NCBI GenBank assembly: GCA_014529385.2 | Contig: CM043952.1 | Coordinates: 157,715,057-157,779,056, forward strand | DNA: 64,000 bases | From: Adiantum capillus-veneris | Taxonomy: Eukaryota > Streptophyta > Polypodiopsida > Polypodiales > Pteridaceae | Direction of reading: 5' to 3' | Part shown: positions 10,588 to 22,966 of the stretch, in pieces | Layout: each line of letters begins with the position of its first letter | Position numbering within the stretch: the stretch's first letter is position 1 | Made by a program: the position numbers and the translations under genes | Notes under the pieces: generated by a model | What the model was told of the DNA's origin: nothing | The model's input: only the letters and a program-made list of their open reading frames with translations | Database searches by the model: none

Positions 10588-12334
10588 GTGAAGGGTACAA
10601 AGAAAGAGGGTAACAGGAATAGCCTACCATGTTATCGGCATGGTAAACAATTTCCACCTGCCCCAGATCAGAGCACATGGATCGTGTCTACACAACCATT
10701 CCCTCGAGCCACAAGGTCCACCAAAAGAACTTACAAATCTAATGAAGAATCTATCGAGACCTCTGCTGAAGCGCATAGTAGCAAAAGCTTCGACAATGAG
10801 GAAAGAAGAGCCTGCATTGTAGAGATGAAAATAATAGCAGTGGCAGTACATCAAGAGGAGCCTCAAGAGAAGAAGGCAAGGTATGCAAGGGAGAAGCACT
10901 CTTATGAAGGAAGCTGCCAAGCTGCAGGAGAGGACCCTGTAAAGTGGGTACCTAAAGAAGTAAAAGGACCAAGAATAAAGCACCCTGCATGGAAATAAGC
11001 AGAAGACCCAAAGGATTTCTTGGAAAGAAGGTACTAAGAAGCGGAGGCATTAAAGCTAAAAGAAGCCAAAGAAGCTGAGAGAAAAGCTAGAGAAGATGCA
11101 TCCGAGCAAGAAAAACATGCAGAGGAAGCAACAACACAAGGAGAGACCCAACATGAACAAAGTGATCTGTCTCCTAGACCATAGTCACCTGCTACAGAAC
11201 AACACGACCACCCCATGCCAAGCCCTCCACCATCAGCAAAAAATAGACCCATAGAGGATGAACAAACTAAAGAAAAAGATTCTATTCAGAAAGAAGCAAC
11301 AGATTTTTCACAACATGGAGCAATTACTTCCGAGCAAGCTAAGGCAAAAGAATCAGAACCGCAAAGAGAAGCAAGTCCAAAACCAGAGGAGGCAACAAGA
11401 TTGGAGCAAACAAAGACACAAGAATCAGAAACCACACCATCTACCACCACCCAGCAGGAAATGGCCAAGGCTTCCACAAAGCCTCAAGAAGACAAAGCAG
11501 TAGAGACAAAATCACAGCCTCAAGGGGAAGAACAAACACAGCCGCTACCACAAACAACCACCACATCCCCACCAAAGGAATCACAAGAGATTGCCGAAAC
11601 ATCTATGCAGCCCATAGAAATTAAATATTCAAATACAAATGATGAGGTAATTCTCCAGATTAATGAATATGCAAAGAAGATGCAGGAGATGACAAAAAAA
11701 TTGCAATGAGTAGCACTTAGCCGCAACACTAAGGCTAGAGAATTAGAGATGGTGATCGACGCTCTTTAAGGAGAGCTAGAGGACAGATTAAATGTCATCT
11801 CACTACAAAAATAAGTCCAAGATTTGAAAGCTGAAGCTGAACAACACCAGCTAGCCATAGAAAAAAAGCAAAAGGAAATGGAAGAGCTAGGAAAACTTCT
11901 CATGAAGTTAACAGATGCCTGCAAGACCAAGGATGAACAACAGATAGAGGTTACCAACGAGCTCTTAACTAAAACTCTGTCAGTTCAAAAGATCCAAGTG
12001 AAGCTAGACGTAGCAAAGTATTGAAATATTCAAAGTAGAGGATTAGCGATCAAGCAACCTTTTTGCGATAGATAAGAGAAAATCCCGCTACTACAGACGA
12101 AGTGTACAAAGCACTGGAGAAAAAGAATAAAGATCTCGAGCTGGAGTTAAAGCTAGAGCAGTCACAACACAGAGACCTTGCATTAATGCGGGTACAAAGA
12201 GAAGAAGAGCTGCTCAAGGAAATAGCCGAGCTGAAGAGAGTCGACCAGCTACTACGAGATGGACAGTAAGAGATGCAGGAAGAAGCAGGTACATCAGAAC
12301 AGTGACATATTGATATTCCCTCACTCTCTTTCAC
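10588..12334 (+). pseudogene. E1 extra ORF, Gln/Glu/Pro-rich and coiled-coil part
   Basis: Three main ORF pieces (10588-10998, 11215-11709, 11824-12024) and shorter ones together read as a low-complexity, highly charged protein. 11034-11709 is rich in Glu, Gln, Lys, Thr and Pro. 11640-12300 has heptad-like spacing of hydrophobic residues (EMEELGKLLMKL, KTLSVQKIQVKL) and should form a coiled coil. Four or more stops and shifts break it. No catalytic motif is present. It might be structural, or mediate assembly with another element's particle, but that is a guess. Confidence 0.5.
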
Positions 12335-12338
12335 TGAG

Positions 12339-13433
12339 ATGGAAACACAGTCAGCAGAAGGGCTAGGTGGTGAAGAAGAATTTCAAGTAGCATTCACAGA
12401 AGCTAATGAAGTGTCAATGGTCCAACTGTCAAAAGATGAGAAAGATGCACTTAAGGAAAAGGTTACCCAGGAGGAAGATGAGCAGTGGAAAGAAACAATG
12501 GATTGGGAGTTGAGAGTTCTTCACTTTGTCAATGTTACTCAACTCACGGCCCACCAACAACCAAATCAATGCATAATGGCATATCCCTTGATCAAGGTAG
12601 AGATGCTACAGGTCAAGGAAAGACTTTATAAAGACATGCAAGTATAAGGCACAAATGAAGTCCACCCCAAGTGGAGAAAGAGCTGGCTGAACAAGAATCC
12701 TAAATACTTGATTCTGTTCACAAGAGCACCTGCGGCACTTCAACAGGACCCAATTTTTTGTCTTGTACCAAGATTTAGGACAAGGCAAGCACATGAGGCA
12801 ATGACGAAGAAGCGGCCTACATGACTTAATTAATCAAGATTTCCAGCTCCAAAAAAGGGAACGCCGACAAAGGAATACATGGTGAAAACCCTAATGGGCG
12901 CCATGGAATTCTTCAAAAGTCTCCTTGATCTCTCATGTACTATGCTTTACAAAATTTTCCGAATGTTGCTCACCTACATTGAAGCCTTTCATGAGCTAGA
13001 GCAAGCAGGAGCCCCGTGGATGTCCTTCCTTGAGGGCAATAAGGGTTTATGCTACGTCCTCAGTGGCCAACCTTTCAAAGAAGTCCTTTATGGCTTCTAC
13101 GCCCTCTGCATGTTCTTGCCATCTCATAATATGTTGACGTTTGAGGAAGCATTCTACACAGGGTTTTTCACTTGTCGAACGAAGATTTTTGGGCCAGTGA
13201 TCAACAACCTGACTTCCAGATTCGTAGGCTACTCCGCAATCAAGCTAAAAAACAGAGTCACTATGCAATTTTTGCAGGTGCCAAACAAAGAGAGAAAGAT
13301 GAGATATATGAGAAGGCACTGCATGCACTTAAAGACCACCTTGCCAGCCGTCAACCCGAAGATTATTTTAGCCCATAAAGTTGTGTCAAGGGACGACACA
13401 TGTGAGGAGGAGGGAATGTTAGTAGCAAGCTAA
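12339..13433 (+). pseudogene. E1 extra ORF, C-terminal part
   Basis: One frame continues from 12339 through 13165 with stops at 12645-12647 and near 12825-12836. Near 13170 the better protein-like frame moves to 13172-13378, where KQREKDEIYEKALHAL looks helical, so I infer a frameshift there. The segment from 12879 is unusually hydrophobic (FFKSLLDLSCTMLYKIF, FYALCMFLP) but has no clear membrane span or signal peptide. I do not recognise it. It ends at the polypurine tract, in the position where an env-like ORF would sit. Confidence 0.45.
13404..13416 (+). other. E1 polypurine tract
   Basis: GAGGAGGAGGGAA lies directly before the 3' LTR start TGTTAG. This is the expected primer site for plus-strand DNA synthesis. 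Confidence 0.8.
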
Positions 13434-14339
13434 CTTGGATATCATTTTTTGGAGCTCTCATTGTAGAAACACTTATTATTTTGATAAATCGGGAATTTTG
13501 TAACTCCTATTTTTTGGATAAAACTTTGTAAGTGATGAGCCGGGCTACATTAAGCTTCCATATTGTATCAATCTATCTTTACCCATCTTTAGTTAGAGCT
13601 CCCAGATTATTAGTTTTGACCACCAAAAACCTTGGCTAAGATATAAAAGCCAATTTTTGTAAGTTATTTTCAAGTTTTGGATAATGAAATACAAAGCGTG
13701 AGCTAATGGCGCTCACTTCTCTCCTTCTTGTGCTTCCTACTCCCTCCCCGATTGTCACATTGCAGCCGCGTCTGTTGCAATGCAATCACAGGTAAGAGCT
13801 CTACGCATTGACGTAAGCATTTCACAGTATTTTGTAGATTTTGGCGTCACCGACCCGCGGTCTAATTTCATCATAAGTAGGAATTTGCACTTCAAAATCA
13901 AAAACTAATCATAGGCGGGGTATTGGGGAATCATTGCTAAGCATTTAGATGCATTCTAGGTCGAAAACGGCTAGGTCAAAAATCCATTGTTGTTAATAAT
14001 CGTGAGTTTTTCACTTGATCTAAAGTGGGATTTGAGACAATAAGCATGTGTGTTTAGGTCTTATAAACATGTTCTAGAAGTTTTGTTATGTTTGGATGTC
14101 ATTTGATGCTATAACGGATATGATTTGTTTACCGATGAGTGATTGGCTTTTGGTGATTTCAGTCGCTTGAGTGTAGCTTGAGTTAGATGCGAGTTGTTTG
14201 TTGTTTTCCGAGAGATTGACAACCTCTTGCAGCCTCTATGCACTAGTCGAGTCAGCTTCATCCCATGGATTGACAATTTAATCGTGATTCTCGCTACATC
14301 TGCAATAAAATAGGAGTGAGGTTAGACACCCGTCCCACA
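13417..14339 (+). repeat. E1 3' LTR
   Basis: It aligns with 761-1677, starts TG and ends CA. A TATA box (TATAAAAG, 13642-13649) marks the probable U3 promoter. The half-palindrome GTTAATAATCGTGA sits at 13992-14005. The U5 side also aligns, on the opposite strand, with the LTRs of family A (37905-38915 and 56283-57294), but the outer U3 part does not. Confidence 0.9.
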
Positions 14340-14960
14340 CTACCACTACCATACTAGTAGCTACCAATATGAGGCTGGTATCCACTAGCATGGTTTCTCT
14401 AAAACTACCATACTGGTAGCTACCACTACTAGGATGGTAGCTATTTGTAGAAATAATAGCATGGCAGCTATCGCTATGAGGCTAGTATCTACCAATATGG
14501 TAGGTACCACAACCATATCGGTAGCTACCTTTACTAGTAATAGCATGAAAACTACCATTATGAGGCTGGTAGCTACCAATCATGTATTGGTATATGTTAG
14601 TTTAAGCAATGTATAATCTAACTACTACTACCTACCATTGTGATCATGGTTGGTCCTAATTTCATAGTGGTCGCTATGTTGTCTACCAAAGGTAGCTACC
14701 ACCCTAGCACTTGGAGCCACCACTTTTTACTGAGAGTGGTCCTGGCAACTACTAATCTGAAAGTGGTAGCTACCTTGCTACTTTGGCACCTACCAATATC
14801 CTATACTAGTGGAGCCCTACTAGTCTAGGCAATGGGCAATTTAACCACTAGAATCTACCAATGAGATCCTGGTAGATTCCAGTCTCATAGTGGTAGCTAC
14901 ATTATCTGCCAAAGGTAGCTACCACCCTATCACTGGTAGCCACCACTATGTAATAGGGAT
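14340..14960 (+). repeat. GGTAGCTACC-type degenerate array, right half
   Basis: This continues the array interrupted by E1. GGTAGCTACC variants and Tyr-rich peptides (GSYRYEA, EAGSYQ) recur, with stops in every frame. The first five bases are the CTACC target duplication. I see nothing else in 14961-15059, which is unassigned AT-rich sequence. Confidence 0.6.
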
Positions 14961-15059
14961 TGATCTATGTTTGGTCATTATTAATACTTACCATACACAT
15001 TGCTATAAGTTACAAAATCCCCTTAATAACAATAGATAGAAAATAAGTTCTAACTCAAT

Positions 15060-16992
15060 TCTACAAAAAGAAGTTAGGGTGAATACCATAGTCCATGCTT
15101 TTGGATGCATCAGAAATCCTTCATGGAATTGACCTTAAAAGATTCCATTGTACTCTCTGGAAGAATCTGTCTCTTTGGAGGAGATTTTGGTGGTGACCTT
15201 TGTGTAGATTTTTGGACTTTAGCTTTCATTGATTTTGAAATCACCTGTTTTGGCAACTTGAGGCTTTGCATCATCTTCAGATAGTCTTTGAATTCAGTCG
15301 GGCCATCCATAGAGGTTTGTACAAGATCATGATCTTGCTAATATTTGTTACCATGTGCATCTTGATATGCATATGTGAGCTTGGTCACATGTAACTGTTT
15401 GAACACTATGGGATTTGTTGACATGTGCATCTTGATATGCATATGTGAGCTTGGTCACATGTAACTGTTTGAACACTATGGGATTTGTTGACTTTTGACT
15501 TTGATTTGTTGACCTATTCTGGCAGCTTGAGGCTTTGCATCATCTTTAGATAGTCTTTGACTTCAATTGAGCCATCCATAGAGGTTTGTACAAGATCATG
15601 ATCTTGCTGATATTTGTTACCATGTGCATCTTGATATGCATATGTGAGCTTGGTCACATGTAACTGTTTGAACACTATGGGATTTGTTGACTTTTGACTT
15701 TGATTTGTGGAGATCAACTGTAACTTTTGTTCTTGATGATCTTCATATAAGCATTTGTCTATAGATTCTGAAGGAACTTGGATCAATTGGAAACTTCCAA
15801 CAACCATATGATCTTTCAATGGGTTTTTCTTTGAAGGGGTCTATTGGTTAAAGGCTCTAGGACCTATAACTGGTGTAGCATTTCTGTGTACATAAGCTGA
15901 GCTTGATGGATTTACAGCTCCCCCCTTTCCTAGGGTGATCACTATAGCATGCTTCATTGTAAGTGTTCAAAATTGTTTGGCTCTGGTTTTGTCTCACTTT
16001 TTGGGACTGTGAAGTCACACTTTGGGTAGCATTGTTGATGTTTGGCATATGTGAACTTTCTACATAGTTTCCTATGTATCTCCTTGAAACATGACAAAAT
16101 AATTTCCCAAGTCAAGCTATAAATAGCATTATCTTTGCCTTGATATTGTCTATCCCATGGGTCTCCTATGATATAAGCTTTTGTGGATTCAGGACCCAAG
16201 GCATCATAGATGCTAGAATCTCATATATATCTACTACTATTTTGATCAAAGCATATGCTCGTTTGGTTACAATGTCGAAACTTGATTCTGGATGGAGGAG
16301 AGTTTGGCTCTGAATAGATTTCTGGGTTCACTCGAGTAATATCCTTCAGCTCTAGAGAGGATGGGCTATAACAAATTCTTTCCTTTGAAATGAACCATCC
16401 TTTTTGATCTATCACCGGATGCACTTCTATGAGCTAGTATATGGGCCGCTCAAACGCTGGTTGATTCTTTCTGTACATTTTCCCTTTTTGGTCTACATAG
16501 TGTGCATATGAATTATGGGTGCCGTACAATGCTAACATCATTATGTTTGATGTGTCCCTTAGACTCATGTATGATTTCACACTTGTGGCAGTGGATGAAA
16601 AATCATTTGCAAATTTAACAGTCTTTTTAACATTCGATGATATCTTGACACTTGACCAAATTCATGCAGGAATTTGTTGTTCAAAGAATCAATTTTAAGA
16701 TTCTCAGGTGCATGTGCATCTTTATGCCGATTTTGAACTTGCAGTTTTTTTACCGGTGCTTTTAACGGTAATTCAAAATCATCCAATCGCATTAAAAGTA
16801 CGAGTTAAATGCATTTACATCGAGATTTGCATTTCCAATTTTCTCTATACCTTGCTTGGCAGTTGATGTGTTTCTGCTGTCTGGATTTCTTAGACAATAT
16901 TCAAAAAAATATTCACCTTTTTTGTTTAGAATCTGAGCAATACACCATGACTGGTGGTATTTCATTTGGTTATGTCATGTCAAGCTCTAGCT
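15060..16992 (-). pseudogene. A1 segment 1: family A retroelement coding remnant
   Basis: This stretch matches 60640-62230 of A3 on the same strand. It holds decayed copies of the family A coding region: ORF pieces at 15110-15310, 15514-15819, 15954-16199, 16221-16424 and 16577-16792. A remnant of the Gag zinc knuckle (YCSDS) near 16920-16950 has lost its pattern. The right end is the copia insertion point: TAGCT at 16988-16992 is repeated at 39674-39678. The left end near 15060 is a truncation with no LTR. Confidence 0.75.
15251..15790 (-). repeat. Local tandem duplication inside A1
   Basis: A segment starting TGGCAACTTGAGG at 15251 recurs at 15520 (TGGCAGCTTGAGG), an offset of 269 bases. 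Inside it, a 70-base unit starting CATGTGCATCTTG is repeated back to back (15352 and 15422). A3 has this sequence once (around 60780-60960), so the duplication is private to A1. Confidence 0.8.
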
Positions 16993-17222
16993 TGTTGGAA
17001 TTAGGGTTGCAAGAAATGCACACAGCTTGGAGAAGATGAAGGAATCTCAAAGCACGCAACTGAGAGTATATTACTTAGTGTGCAATGGAAAGATAGATAT
17101 CCCTAAAGTGATGGGAGTATATAGAATGCACGAGGGAATAAACCTCCTAAAGAGGGATAAAATGCCCCAGCGGTCCTAGTGTGTTCACACACATCACTAC
17201 CACATGTATATATATGGTAACA
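16993..17222 (-). repeat. Copia-1 3' LTR
   Basis: It starts TGTTGGAATTAGG and ends GGTAACA on the + strand, and aligns with 39447-39673. A purine tract lies just inside it (complement of CCCCCCTGGAGTG at about 17226-17238). Confidence 0.9.
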
Positions 17223-17283
17223 AATCCCCCCTGGAGTGATGTGGTGAATGAGTAAAGGGAAGTTCCATGCCCTGAGGACATGA

Positions 17284-18175
17284 TCAGTCCACAAAGGGGA
17301 GCAAGCCCAAAGCTTTGCGGAAAGCTTCAAGATTATCACGAGACAATTCCTTTGTGAAAAGATCTGCAAGGTTGTCTTGTGTTGTCACATAAGCCAAGTT
17401 GATCTCTCCTACTAAGAGCCTCTCCTTGACATAGTGGTAATGCACCTCAATGTGCTTTGTGTGAGCATGAAAAATTGGGTTCCTTGCAACTACCAATGCG
17501 GTCTGACTGTCAGTGTAGATAGTGATGGTAATGTCCTATCCAACACCCAGATCATCCATAAGGTGTCTGAGCCATACACACTCAGCTATAGCTGTGATGA
17601 TTGCCCTATACTCAAGCTCACAACTAGAAGTGGCCACAATAGGTTGCTTCTTTCTCAACCATAATATACATGAACTACCAAGCATGAAACAAAACCACTA
17701 GTGGACACTCTCGTGTCAAAACAACTAGCCCAACTGAGTCAAAAAAAGCATGTAAGTCTGGCTTTAATGATCCCCCCTTGGTATAAAACAAGCTAATATG
17801 TAAAGTGCCACTAAGGTAGTGGAAAATCCTCTTGACAGCCTGCCAATGCTTAGAGCCTGGTCTATGCATAAATCTGCTGACCTGTGAGACTACAAAATGA
17901 ATATCCAACCTTGTGTTGCATACATAAATGAGGCATCCATCAGCAGTTTGGTAAAGAGTGACATCAACAGGATCACCAGCATCATGTAGAATCAACTTCA
18001 AACTTGTTTCCATGGGCGTGGAAATAGGTTTGCAATCCTCAAGTCCAAACTTACATAGTAATGTCTCTATGTAACTCTTCTGACACAAGACAATACCACC
18101 ATCACACTGCTTAAACTGTATACCCAAGTAATGATGCAACAACCCCAAATCTTTCATCTCGAAAGTATCATTCAA
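17284..18175 (-). pseudogene. pol: Copia-1 RT end and RNase H
   Basis: The ORF at 17675-18175 begins at the conserved copia RT sequence FEMKDLGLLHHYLGIQF and continues through TPMETSLKL and RFMHRPGSKHWQAVKRI. Those are the typical RT-to-RNase H links. The ORF at 17284-17496 holds the RNase H end with HTKHIEVHYHYVKE and ADLFTKEL. Between them (17497-17674) the frame is broken by several stops. The upstream half of RT, including the YVDD catalytic loop, is absent, so no active enzyme could come from it. Confidence 0.85.
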
Positions 18176-18844
18176 AACAATATGTGCATCTTACCCAAAA
18201 TATAGCCTTTACAAACATGTTTGACAGGGGCTTCAAGATGCGGCAAAGAAGCAACCATATCATATTTTTGCAAACGCAGCAAACTGACAAAATTCAGCTG
18301 ACCAAAATGTGCGTGCCAAAGTTTTGCATTTGAAATAGCCCTTGAATCAACAACTAAAATTTTGTCCACACTTGTCATACAAAGTGAGCTTATACAGCCC
18401 ATGACACAAAAGTCCAGATGCAACAATTTCATGACCAAAACTAATATCATGAACTATACATCTGTCATCCACAAATTTGACTACAAGTCCAAGTCTAGCA
18501 AGTGTAGATACAAACAAAAGATTCTTCTTGATCCTAGGTACATAAAGTGCATCAACAAGTGTGAAAGAACTGCCATTTGCAGTAGTAAGCACAATCTTTC
18601 CGACTCCCTGAACCAGATAAGAGGCATTGTTGGCACAAGTGACTGAATTCCCATGAGGGACAGACTCGAGAGAGGTAAACAATTCACGATGTAAGGTAAT
18701 GTGCTTTGTAGCACCACTGTTAAAATACCACACATGTGAATCTGTAGCAACTGACATGCATGCATCATGGACAGCAGGATTGTAAGTGCACTCTGCACTA
18801 AAAGCCCATTCTGCATCAACATCAACATCATAGTCTCCTTTCAC
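18176..18844 (-). pseudogene. Copia-1 protease and pre-integrase region
   Basis: The ORF at 18347-18844 contains the copia protease active-site segment as WYFNSGATKHIT at residues 39-50. The catalytic Asp of the DSG triad has become Asn (N42). It continues into sequence typical after the protease (LVDALYVPRIKKNLL). The overlapping ORF at 18172-18450 has the pre-integrase motif LWHAHFGQLN near residues 44-53 and CKGYILGKMH at 80-89, where the integrase should begin. The sequence then jumps to RT, so the integrase core is deleted. Confidence 0.85.
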
Positions 18845-18885
18845 AGAAGACTCAAAAATGGCTGCATTTGTAGTGGAACCAACAT

Positions 18886-19425
18886 TTGCAGTGGAACCAC
18901 CTCTTTCTTCTTAGCCTCTTTGGCCTTCGAATTAGGACACTGCTTGATCAAGTGATCATTAGCTTTACAATAATGGCAACGCATCTTCTTTTTGTCCTTA
19001 TCACGAGAATTACCAGACTAAGTGCTACAAGTAGAAGCATTGGGAAAAAAAGTTTTGCCATTCGCACTAGAACCATAAAAAGTGGCTGCATTGCTATTAC
19101 CACCCTTTCTTTGAGAAGCAATAAAAGCCTGTTCAACTGCACGTTGTCTAGTCGTTTTATTTTTGGGAAAGTGACTCTTGCAACAGCAATGTGCATAATG
19201 CATCAAACTTGACAACTTTAGGATTTCCTTGGGTCATACGTCTCCAAGTACTAGCAAAAATCTGGTAAGAATCTGGTAAAGGCATCAAGAACAGTCTGCA
19301 CAACGGAACTGTCTAAAATGGCTTCACCTAAAAAAATAAGTTGCTCATTGATATCCTTGACACCAGCAAGGAAAATGTCCATAACATCTTCCTCATGCAT
19401 AATCTTTGACTCCAGCTCTTTACGC
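18886..19425 (-). pseudogene. gag: Copia-1 gag, C-terminal part with zinc knuckle
   Basis: The zinc knuckle CHYCKANDHLIKQC (CX2CX4HX4C, at 18937-18978) is intact in pattern. Upstream sequence matches copia Gag, and several frames are needed to follow it. The right edge at 19425 is where the gypsy element broke the gene. The missing middle continues at 29793. Confidence 0.85.
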
Positions 19426-21594
19426 TGTCAAGAAGTAGGCGGTCTTGCCATGAAGGCACCAGGCCTCTTTCTGTGAGAGATTGTGAGGAAGCTCAAGGGT
19501 TATGAGAAGGAGATAAGATGTAGATAACATAGCTTCTAGAGCTAAAGAAGAAATGTATTCAAAGAAGCCGCTCACTTTTCCTTACAAACACACACGTGAT
19601 GGAGAGAACGCATGAAAGATAGTCAGAACAAAACAAAAATGAAAACATCGAGATTATGATCATATCGTATCATGGGTAGGATAAAAGGGTTAATGGATGA
19701 GTTAATGATATTTAATCTTTGTTGTCCAAAGAATTTGGGGATTGGTGTTTGGAACTGTAGCTTTGTGCTTACTATAATGTATATGTTTTGTGTAGCGATT
19801 GGGATTAGTTGTGAGTACAAATCCTCTTGATTCATAATAAAATAACCACATTCACATCAAAAGACAAGTCATAGTCAATAATAGGTAGTATGATGGGATC
19901 TGGTGACAGAAGTATTTCCTTGAGCCTTTCATTACCAAATAGAAACACTATGCGTTGCTGAAAGTGAATCTTTCGACTAATCCAAATGTTGACCCTAATA
20001 GATTGCACTGAATGGAATTGAAAGAAATTACCTCTATGTGGATTATGGTTATTCATCAATGATATACTTAGTATGTTCAAAGATAAAGGTGTGAAAGAAG
20101 TGAAAGGAGAAGAAGAAGAGAGTTTCTCTCCCAAGCCCTATTGTTGCCCTTAGGCAATAAGGATATTGCAGGGAGAGAAGTACCTGTAGCAAGGAGATTC
20201 TAGAGTTTGTGGAAGAGAATGAGAACCTTAAGAGATAGAGATGCTTGTGGAAGATGAATATATGGTTATTAACCTTGTGCACATAATTGTTTCCCGTAAG
20301 AAGGTTGTACCCATTACATTGACAAGGTTGCTGCTTGAATACCTTCCAATGAAACAATTAGGACACAACAAAAGAGATCTAAGGAGGAGTAGATAGAATT
20401 AGAGATAGATGTAAGTATGGTGGTGGTATTGAAGATAGATAACTAAAGATAGAGATAGAGTTAGAGACAAGTATTGGACTAGATATGCAAATGAAAGTAA
20501 AACTAGCAACATATATCTTACATGAGAGCAATCGCCACCACCTTAATGGAGAGAGAAGATGAGGCAAGACTTCAGCCTTTCTTCAAGAGAAAGTGTGGAA
20601 CTAAGATGAGTGTGTCACTATGGATTGAGCTCTTCTCACTCACTCATAACTTGCCCCAATGAAGAGAAGGTTGCCCTTTTTATAGGTGAGGGAGCCATGT
20701 TTTACATAATCACTTGATTAAGCTAAAGAGTTAGCCCAAATCAAATGTTCTTTGGATATTTCTTAAAATGGGCTATATTAGGACTCAAAATATCATGAAA
20801 TTCAGCATTTTTGGTCGTTGAGGCTCCATGTGGGTGCATGATGTATATGGGCCCCACCTAGGCATCTTCTGTGTGGCTCCAATAGGGGGTCCCAACTTGT
20901 GTGTCTTGTTCTTCAAGGCATCTTTGAGGTGTCACATTCACATGCTTGTGTCTTTTATCCTCCAAATATCTTATTTTATGAAAATAGACCAAGATTACCT
21001 CTTTTCACTTGATTCACTTGTTTACCATCTCTTCTTGCAGTGTAGTTGTGAGAGGGTTTTTCACTGGTTTCCCTGTAACTTTTGACCTGTAACTCGGATT
21101 GACATGCTTCAAAAGGCAAAATTGGCCTACTAAAAGAGATTGACGTGGTTTTGGCCTTTTCTCCATGCCCTTAGGTCGTAATTTGCAAATTGGGATGGTC
21201 CAAGAAGCTTTGGATCTTCCTTTTCATAAAGTCTTCTAGTAGGCCCTTCCCTCTTGTATGTATCCAAGAAGGTATGCATTATTGAAGGGTTATATTATTA
21301 GATAAATGTGAAAAGAAGAAAATAATTTATATATGGTAGGGTATATCTAAGATATTAGAAGAAATATACAAATGCTTTTTCCCCAGAGAAAAAGAGGCAC
21401 AATCATTGATACTTGCTTGCAGTACTTTCTAATAGTAATGCACATTTATATTACTTCAAAGGTAAATACTAAGGTATGGTAGAAAGCTTTTATTTATGCA
21501 TATGAGTATTATATGAAGTATACTTATGCGTCAAAAAGTCACAAGATAAATCGTTTAATGCTTGTTCCCACTATATATGTGCCACAGCACGACA
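19426..21594 (-). repeat. Gypsy-1 3' LTR
   Basis: It starts TGTCAAGAAGTA and ends GCACGACA on the + strand. A TATA box lies on the - strand (complement of TTTTTATA, 20677-20684). The ORF-like stretches inside are shadows shared with the other LTR. The purine tract follows at 21595-21612, next to the coding region. Confidence 0.9.
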
Positions 21595-21612
21595 TCCACC
21601 CCCTCTAAACCT
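21595..21612 (-). other. Gypsy-1 polypurine tract
   Basis: On the - strand this reads TTTAGAGGGGGTGGA and touches the 3' LTR, as expected for the plus-strand primer. Confidence 0.75.
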
Positions 21613-21652
21613 GCACATCCTCCGGTATATGCCAAATTGTCTCTTTGTAAGA

Positions 21653-22936
21653 TCAGCCCTCTTGTACATCTTCCTTGATTTCTTCTTCGCTAGATGATTC
21701 CAGAGCTTCATGTTCACTTTGATATTCACCTGTGTTTTGCTCTTCTTCCTCATCAACATCTTCTAGATCATTGTCTCCGAGTCTTCTCTTAAACATTTTG
21801 ATCCTTTTTCCTGCAATGGGAATCTTTACTTCTGTACCATCTAGTTCAAACAAGCTGTAAGTAGCATTTTCATGCACATACTTTACAACATACGGTCCAA
21901 ACCATCTTTTTGAGAACTTACGGATGACTGTGTGCTGGTTATCAAGGCTACTATCATACAGTAAAACCCAGTCACCTTTGTCAATTGCTTTGCTCCTGAG
22001 TCGATGTCGCTTATCAAAGTAGTCCTTGTTTTTCAACCTTGCATTTTTGAGTCGTTCTTTTGCAGCTTCAATGTCTCTAGGTCTTCTCTCTAGTTGCCTT
22101 ATACGCAGTGCAAGGAGATCTTCCCTGTTAAGACCCTCTTGCCAAGGTAGTACATTCTATGTGGGAATTGTATCTTCAATCGGCATCACTGGCTTTTGAC
22201 CATACATTAGCTCCGCAGGCATGTAGCCATTTACTGAGCTATGTGTTGTACGATCTGCCCATAAATCATATGGTAACAGTTTTGGCCACTCACCAACTCT
22301 TCCTTCACAAGCCTTGGCCAAAGCTTTGATGATAGAAGGATGCCCTCTTTCACTCTTTCCATTGCCTTAAGGGTTATAAGCTATGGTAAGAGAAAGCTTG
22401 ATTCCTAATCTGGTAAAGAACTCCCTTGCTTCTTCAGCATCCAGTTCACCTCTATCTGCAGTGATCTTTCCCACACAACCATAACGGCAAATCACCTCAT
22501 CAAGAAGGAATTTGCACACAGCTTCTATGGTTTTAGCTCTTAATGCTCTTCCTTCAACCTGATTAGTTAGGTCCTCTCGTGCAAGAACCAAGTATCTCAT
22601 CTGCCAGAGTCCTAAAGGCATTGTGACTAAATCCACAACCCATTTATAGTGCATTGCTAGTGGATATGTAGGGTGCAATCCATCACGATGTCGGACATTT
22701 GAATACATTTGACAAGTTACACATGACTCTACAAATTGAGATACATCTTTATACATACCCTTCCACCAATATTTTTCTTTCAACTTGGAGAAGGTTGCCC
22801 ACACACCCCTGTGTCCAGCCCATAGACTCTCATGAAACTCTTGCATGAGCTTTACTTGAGTCTCTTTTTTACATATAACCCGTTGTGGTGTAGCACCCTT
22901 TTGTTTAGGATGATTCCACAAGTAACCATCCCTCAA
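21653..22936 (-). pseudogene. int: Gypsy-1 integrase
   Basis: The ORF at 22367-22936 holds the zinc-binding HHCC module (H35, H42, C72, C75) and the catalytic core up to D102 (WVVDLVTMPLG) and D161 (TADRGE). The frame then meets a TAA at 22367-22369 where the family usually has Gln, so a C-to-T change is likely. The same frame continues past it with the third acidic residue (GNGKSERGHPS). A further stop near 22158 precedes the C-terminal ORF 21653-22036, which has RKFSKRWFGPYVV and an acidic tail. No chromodomain is visible. All pieces share one frame with RT, so this is a lightly damaged gene that would insert element DNA in the nucleus if intact. Confidence 0.85.
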
Positions 22937-22966
22937 AAAGTACCCATATGATTTCCTGCGTATCCT

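Larger units (their letters stand above)
761..14339 (+). mobile_element. E1: Athila/Tat-like LTR retrotransposon lacking RT and integrase
   Basis: Two related LTRs (761-1677 and 13417-14339) bound an 11.7-kb interior. A 5-bp direct repeat CTACC flanks the whole element (756-760 and 14340-14344). A PBS of tRNA-Asp type follows the 5' LTR and a purine tract precedes the 3' LTR. The order inside is: leader with a TIR-element insertion, palindromic tandem repeats, an unknown ORF, gag with a zinc knuckle, a retropepsin-like ORF, a second palindrome-bearing stretch, and a long extra ORF region. I found no RT, RNase H or integrase motif in any frame, so I infer a non-autonomous Gag-bearing element. 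The LTRs differ at about 17-20 sites in their first 200 bases by eye, so the insertion is old. Confidence 0.9.

Noticed and set aside
10624-10983. 119-codon - strand ORF opposite the E1 extra ORF
   Set aside because: It is the antisense shadow of charged coiled-coil coding sequence.
20049-20357. 102-codon ORFs in the 2.17-kb gypsy LTRs
   Set aside because: They occur in both LTRs, and the frames show no domain; they are chance ORFs.
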